NCBI RefSeq assembly: GCF_000801105.2
Contig: NC_079514.1
Location: 4,340,001 to 4,404,000, forward strand
Origin: Raphanus sativus
Taxonomy: Eukaryota; Streptophyta; Magnoliopsida; Brassicales; Brassicaceae
Length of the DNA: 64,000 bases
Reading direction: 5' to 3'
Part shown: positions 59,778-64,000 of the stretch, in pieces
Position numbering within the stretch: position 1 is the stretch's first letter
Layout of the letters: every line of letters starts with the position of its first letter
Made by a program: the position numbers and the translations under genes
The notes under the pieces: model-generated
Database searches by the model: none
Seen by the model: the letters and a program-made list of their open reading frames with translations, nothing else
Told to the model about the DNA's origin: nothing

Positions 59778-60244
59778 TGGTATCAGATTGGAGTTCGTGT
59801 CCAGAGTCTAGTCGGTCTTTAAGTTCGTATTTTGTATTACTTGGTGGGTCTCCGATCGACTGGAAAACAAAAAAACAAGATACAGTCTCGCTCTCATCTG
59901 CTGAGGCAGAGTATCGAGCTATGGCTCACGCAACTAAAGAGATGAAGTGGATTGTTCCTTTAGTCAAGGATATTGGTGTGTCTGTTATCAAACCAGTGCC
60001 TTTCTTTTGTGATAACCAGGCTGCGATTCACATTGCTACAAATCCTGTGTTCCATGAAAAAACAAAATATATTGAACGTGATTGTCATTGTGTTCGAGAT
60101 GCTGTTAAAGCTGGTCTCATTTCTACTCGGCATGTGCGTACTAAAGAACAGCTTGCAGACATTATGACTAAGGCGCTTGGCAAAGCTCAGTTTAAGTTCC
60201 TACTGTCCAAGTTGGGTGTTACGAACCTCCACACTCCAATTTGA
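59778..60244 (+). pseudogene. Copia RNase H fragment
   Basis: An open frame of about 155 codons running through the primer site into RNase H: WKTKKQDTVSLSSAEAEYRA, then VPFFCDNQAAIHIATNPVFH, and RTKEQLADIMTKALGKAQF. These are the usual Copia RNase H blocks, including the catalytic SSAEAEYRA and DNQAA motifs. The frame begins in mid-domain, so a deletion has fused the primer-site region directly to RNase H. There is no reverse transcriptase or integrase. A normal stop is followed by GAGAGGAAG, a polypurine-like tract. Confidence 0.85.
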
Positions 60245-60253
60245 GAGGAAGTA

Positions 60254-60359
60254 TTAGAGAATATGTTAATTTCCAATTCTGTTGTCATAGTTCCATATCT
60301 GTTTAGGAAGTATACAATGACGGTCTAGGTTGTTTTCCATTTTCTTTTCGAGTCTGTTA
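60254..60359 (+). repeat. Second LTR-like segment, left part
   Basis: Just after the RNase H stop, a TATTAGAGAATATG start resembles an LTR of a different Copia family. It is cut by the Helitron at 60,360 and seems to resume at 63,328-63,426 (TATATATACATTG, AATAAGAAAG). This suggests a chimeric or nested element. Confidence 0.5.
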
Positions 60360-63327
60360 TCTATTACTATAAAATAGGGTTGTTTCCCTCCTGTTGACAC
60401 ATCAGATGCCAGGTCACAAATTCCTTTGATGACATAGTGACATGTGTCCACTCACATGGTACGCATCGTTTCATTTAACGAAGGAAACGAGACTTTTGTG
60501 CGCTTTTATTAATCAAAATAATTAAAAGCCCAAACTTTTAGAAAGCCTTTAGTCTTCTTCCTCGACCTAATTTTTTCTTTTCTTTTGCGTTCTCTTATAC
60601 CGTCAATGGCGTCACTAGAGATTGGATGACCGAGATCGAGATGAAGAATCTCTTTGTTTGTCTCCATTCGCGTCGTTTAACCTTCTACTTTACTCAACCG
60701 AAACAGTCCGAGTTACAGCCATTATCGCCTTCTTAACTCTATACACCGACGTGAAGCACGATCTGACATTGATTATGAGTTATCCCAGGCGTTTTATTCT
60801 ACACCCATAAAAAGGTTAGATTTTCTTACTTTGAACATCATCCTCAGAAAAGTTCTCTTCAAGTTCTTATCAGGTTTTCATCTAAGAAAGTTTAGATTGT
60901 TTATTGGTTTCTTGCTATTATCCTTCAGTTAATTTATTTGTTTAAAATTTTGGTTCTTATGCTCTTTGTGTTACTGTTGATTTCTTATAACCGGATCTGG
61001 ATCGTTTATGATTTTGCAGGATCTTCCAACTCTTATGCTAGAAGATACAGCTTTGGATGTTCTCAAAATTCTAAGATGGTAAGGAATCCAACAATCAACA
61101 CAGTCTTTTTGATTTCTATAGGCTCTTCTTATACGTAGTTTCATGATGTTTTAAAGTAAATGTTAATTTTTCTGTATATGTAAAAAACCATCTGATTCTC
61201 ATATATTGCAAAGCCGGAAACGTAATAGACTCCTTACGAGATATTAAAGGACTTTTTTTTTGGTGATCTTTTATGAGATTAGTTATCTGCATAGGACAAG
61301 TTGTTCCCTTAGCTGATACGACTTGGTATCTTACTGAAGCTCTGATTTCTTTGTTAAATTCAGACACCCATAGAATGTGCTTTTTTCTCCCTCCAAAACA
61401 GGCTGCAAGGCAACTTGAGTTTATGGTGGGGAAGAAATCTGGTGGTCCAAACACTTGCAGCCTTGAGGATGCTTTAGGAATAGCACAGCACCATGATGGT
61501 GACTATGCCTAAAGACTAGCACTTGGTCCTTCTGAGGTAACAAACATAATATTCAAAACTTTTTGCTAGGTAACTGAATTCATCTTTTATTCCCTAAGCA
61601 GGAGCAGTGGTGAATTCTGTGCTGGCACACTTACCGAACGCACGTACAAAACCTGGCATATCATTAACCCAGGTTCAAAGATCCTTGAAACTCATGTTTG
61701 TTTTCCAAAATTATGTTTCATGGTTATGTGGGATATAAATGAATGGTTTTTACCTTGGTGTGTATAACAACTTGCTTGGCTTAAGGTTCTTTTCTCGAAA
61801 GCAAACTGCTGTGTTCATCATCATCGAAGCCTATATTAACATTTGAAACTTTCTCTTTAAGGTGAGATTGTTATAAACATGGTTGTGGGAGGGGAAGTAA
61901 CTACTCTCAAAAGACAATGGCATTATCATCGCAGAGACTGCCAATCAATGTATAGTAGATTTAATCCATGATATATCAATAAACTTTGTTCTTTTTATCT
62001 TTTATGATTGGCTTAGAATTTTTTTTTTTTTTTGCAGATAGTTAGATCTTAAAACAACAACTCAGGGCTCCTATGATCTTAATGATACCATCAAAGTTCG
62101 GTTGTTGGCACTTATATATGTTACCTATGATCTTCTCCGTAGAAATCAATAGTTTGTGTTAAGCTACAGAAGATGTCTCTTTTAGCCATTAAGATGATCA
62201 CTTTGGTCTACAAATCTGCGTGTTTTAAAGTGGAAACAAAGGGATTTGAATTTCATAGAAGCATTTCATATCATGCTCTCTTTCCTAATCACCTAAGCAA
62301 ATTTAATAAAAAACTTTATACTTCTCTCTCTCTAAGAACATTGACCACTCTCTAAACACCAAAGTGAGAGTTTAAATAATGAACCCACCGTTTTTATTCC
62401 TTTCACTTCTTATAAAAAGTAAATAATCAGATAAGATAAAGCAAACAATTTACATAATTTTTTTTTGTGAATTATTTGTTTCTTTACATTATAAAATAAT
62501 TATTGTTGCGATAAATATTTCTCAAATTCATCAAATTCAAGCCAAAGAAGAAAAATGAATGAGTGCAATTGAAGTTTATCCTTTTCTCACCAGATTCAAA
62601 TTTAATAAATTATTTTTTTGTAGCATTGGATAAATTAAATATTTAATAGAAAACCACAACCACAACATTTAAAATAATAAAATAGAAATAAATATAAATT
62701 ACAATTTAGTGAAAGGCATAATATATCAAAAATTACATAATATAACAGTCAAAACTTAAAAAAACATATTAGTCCTAACCTTGCCAAATTAGAAAAGGAG
62801 CCTCAGTTTTGATCATCCACTAACCTTGCGAGGTTAGAAAAGAAGCCATTATTTTTGATCATCCACTTGAACTACTAGGAGAAACATAAGGAGTTAATAA
62901 CTCAAATGAAAATAACAAGATATTTGAGAAGCTTCCAAAATACAAGAGATAATAACTCAAAAGAAATAAAATTAAATTATTTGAGCCTCCTTAATAATCA
63001 TCAACACCGGATTATAACTTAAGTGTTGTAAAAAAAATTACACCACTATTATACATCAACAATAAACAATATCATAGACATACAGTGCCCGTTATGCACA
63101 TCTGCAATTATGCCACTCTCAAAACTCATACGAAATACAAGTTCTAACCAAACATGAATTCAACCTTCAAATCTTATAAATTTACAAGCTGATGATATTT
63201 TTTTGTAGTGTGTTATATAAATCTCTTACAAATGCAAATTTAAAACACAAATCACAAAATTATATAAATAATAATAACTTAGATCAAAAGTAAAATATAT
63301 CCCGCCCGTAGGGCGGGCCGATCCTAG
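60360..63327 (+). mobile_element. Helitron nested in the Copia element
   Basis: 2,968 bp. Starts TCTATTACTATAAAATAG and ends with the hairpin CCCGCCCGTAGGGCGGGC followed by CGATCCTAG. It lies between A (60,359) and T (63,328) with no target duplication. Interior: several short gene-like pieces, no helicase seen. It must be younger than the LTR-like sequence it interrupts. Confidence 0.9.
61020..61512 (+). pseudogene. Gene-like fragments in the nested Helitron
   Basis: One frame near 61,400-61,510 reads AARQLEFMVGKKSGGPNTCS then LEDALGIAQHHDG before a stop. Another near 61,020 reads DLPTLMLEDTALDVLKILRW, bounded by AG and a GTAAGG. Both look like exons copied from a host gene. I cannot name the source. 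Confidence 0.4.
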
Positions 63328-63426
63328 TGTATATATACATTGCTTTGTACATTCTTGTTCAATAAGAAAGTCTTTTGAGAATCTTGTGGTGCAAGATTTG
63401 CAGACCATGTATGTCGTGCGGGGGAG

Positions 63427-63683
63427 TATTAGAGATATATCGGCCGGAAGATGTGTATCTTACGGACCAAGACTGTGAAATCCATGAAGATCCTCAAGAT
63501 TAAAATGAAATACTTGAAGAGCAAGTTAACCTCAAGATATTCTTAGCATATTTCCATTAAGTGTTTAGGAAAATTAGCATTTTCGGATGTTAACATTATG
63601 TTAATATTATCGCTATATATATGTGTCTTGTATTCTCATATTAAATACAACACAATAATATTTATATTCTATTCTACTTTACA
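63427..63683 (+). repeat. Right LTR of the Copia element
   Basis: 257 bp, starts TATTAGAGATATATCGG after the polypurine tract GCGGGGGAG and ends TTTACA before the target duplicate ACAAC. Confidence 0.92.
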
Positions 63684-64000
63684 ACAACCGATCAAAAATT
63701 ATAACGAGGATATACATAGGGAGATAGGAGCATTTTCGGTCTAATTGCAGTTTAGGGAAGCATGAAGGAGAATTAATACAGAAACAGTGAACATTGAGCA
63801 GATATCTAAGATAAGTAACTTTCACATGAATGCAAATTAGGTCCATCAGACAGGTTACTTTAGAAACATAATACATGTCTTTGTACATTTTGCAATATCA
63901 TGTCAGGTTAACCTGCATAAACTCTATAAGAGAACGTGATGCCGCTCACAAGAAGTTTCTCCATAGCAAAAATTGAGAATAACAAAACTAAAGGCAAAAG
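63684..64000. other. Copy 2 flank resumes
   Basis: Matches about 13,350-13,665 downstream of GA20ox copy 1 with a few substitutions. No gene. The homology is unbroken at the window end. Confidence 0.85.

Larger units (their letters stand above)
59520..63683 (+). mobile_element. Degenerate Ty1/Copia LTR element containing a Helitron
   Basis: Flanked by the 5-bp direct repeat ACAAC (59,515-59,519 and 63,684-63,688). Copy 1 has the uninterrupted site near 13,345-13,350. Left LTR 59,520-59,777 and right LTR 63,427-63,683 are about 257 bp, start TAT(C/T)AGA (TA instead of TG) and end CA. A primer site TGGTATCAGATTGG (initiator-Met type) follows the left LTR, and a GGGGGAG polypurine tract precedes the right one. 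Gag, protease, integrase and most of reverse transcriptase are missing; only RNase H remains. Confidence 0.93.
40944..64000 (+). repeat. Segmental duplication, copy 2
   Basis: Colinear partner of 1-13,665, enlarged to about 23 kb by insertions: Mutator-like 41,286-42,175; Helitron 45,177-48,898; Stowaway 49,615-49,843; Mutator-like 56,423-57,129 and 57,182-57,826; Copia plus Helitron 59,520-63,683. Homology resumes at 63,684 (matching 13,350) and runs off the window. Confidence 0.97.

Noticed and set aside
1..64000. CRISPR arrays, operons, bacterial signals
   Set aside because: This is plant nuclear DNA. The repeats found are transposons or tandem duplications with no regular spacer pattern.

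Overview
The window is plant nuclear DNA. It has GT-AG introns, an AT-rich intergenic space full of small DNA transposons, a MIKC MADS-box gene, a gibberellin 20-oxidase, a CBF/DREB1 AP2 factor and a plastid Clp accessory protein. The gene set and order match, from memory, the Arabidopsis thaliana chromosome 4 block around At4g25370-At4g25490 (ClpT1, SAP10, kinase, two bHLH genes, GA20ox1, CBF1-3). A MADS gene sits beside GA20ox as on the sister chromosome 5 block (AGL71/AGL72, GA20ox2, CBF4). The source is therefore a Brassicaceae species other than A. thaliana; the species cannot be fixed from this sequence alone.

Layout: 1-13,660 holds a tRNA-Lys-like gene, an AGL71/72-type MADS gene and a GA20ox1-type gene, all on +. 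From 16.8 to 26.0 kb lie two bHLH genes on -, followed by a one-exon receptor-like kinase on - (30.2-32.0 kb), the A20/AN1 gene SAP10 on + (33.2-33.6 kb) and ClpT1 on - (34.0-35.3 kb). A gap of exactly 100 N follows at 35,659-35,758. To its right come a CBF gene on + (40.0-40.7 kb) and then, from about 40,944 to the window end, a second copy of the first 13.66 kb (tRNA-Lys-like, MADS, GA20ox). By my translation the paired proteins differ at 6 of 219 (MADS) and 6 of 381 (GA20ox) residues, and all four protein genes are open. Because the gap lies between the copies, the arrangement may be a true tandem duplication of about 40 kb (CBF-MADS-GA20ox-bHLH-bHLH-kinase-SAP10-ClpT1) or two haplotype or homoeologous contigs joined in series.

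The two copies act as mutual empty-site controls, so transposon ends can be read to the base. Copy 1 alone carries two Harbinger-type MITEs and a Stowaway MITE. Copy 2 alone carries three Mutator-like elements, a 3.7 kb Helitron, another Stowaway, and a Copia LTR element holding a second Helitron. The most striking find is a family of four Mutator-like elements (28,380; 41,286; 56,423; 57,182) with 9-bp target duplications and interiors made of telomere-like AAACCCTAA/TTAGGGTTT motifs. Two of them sit in tandem in the promoter of the second GA20ox gene, one ending about 17 bp before its TATA box.

Functionally the block joins gibberellin synthesis (GA20ox), flowering-type MADS regulation, cold and drought response (CBF, SAP10), probable transcription factors (bHLH), signalling (kinase) and plastid proteolysis (ClpT1). 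These are separate transcription units, not an operon.
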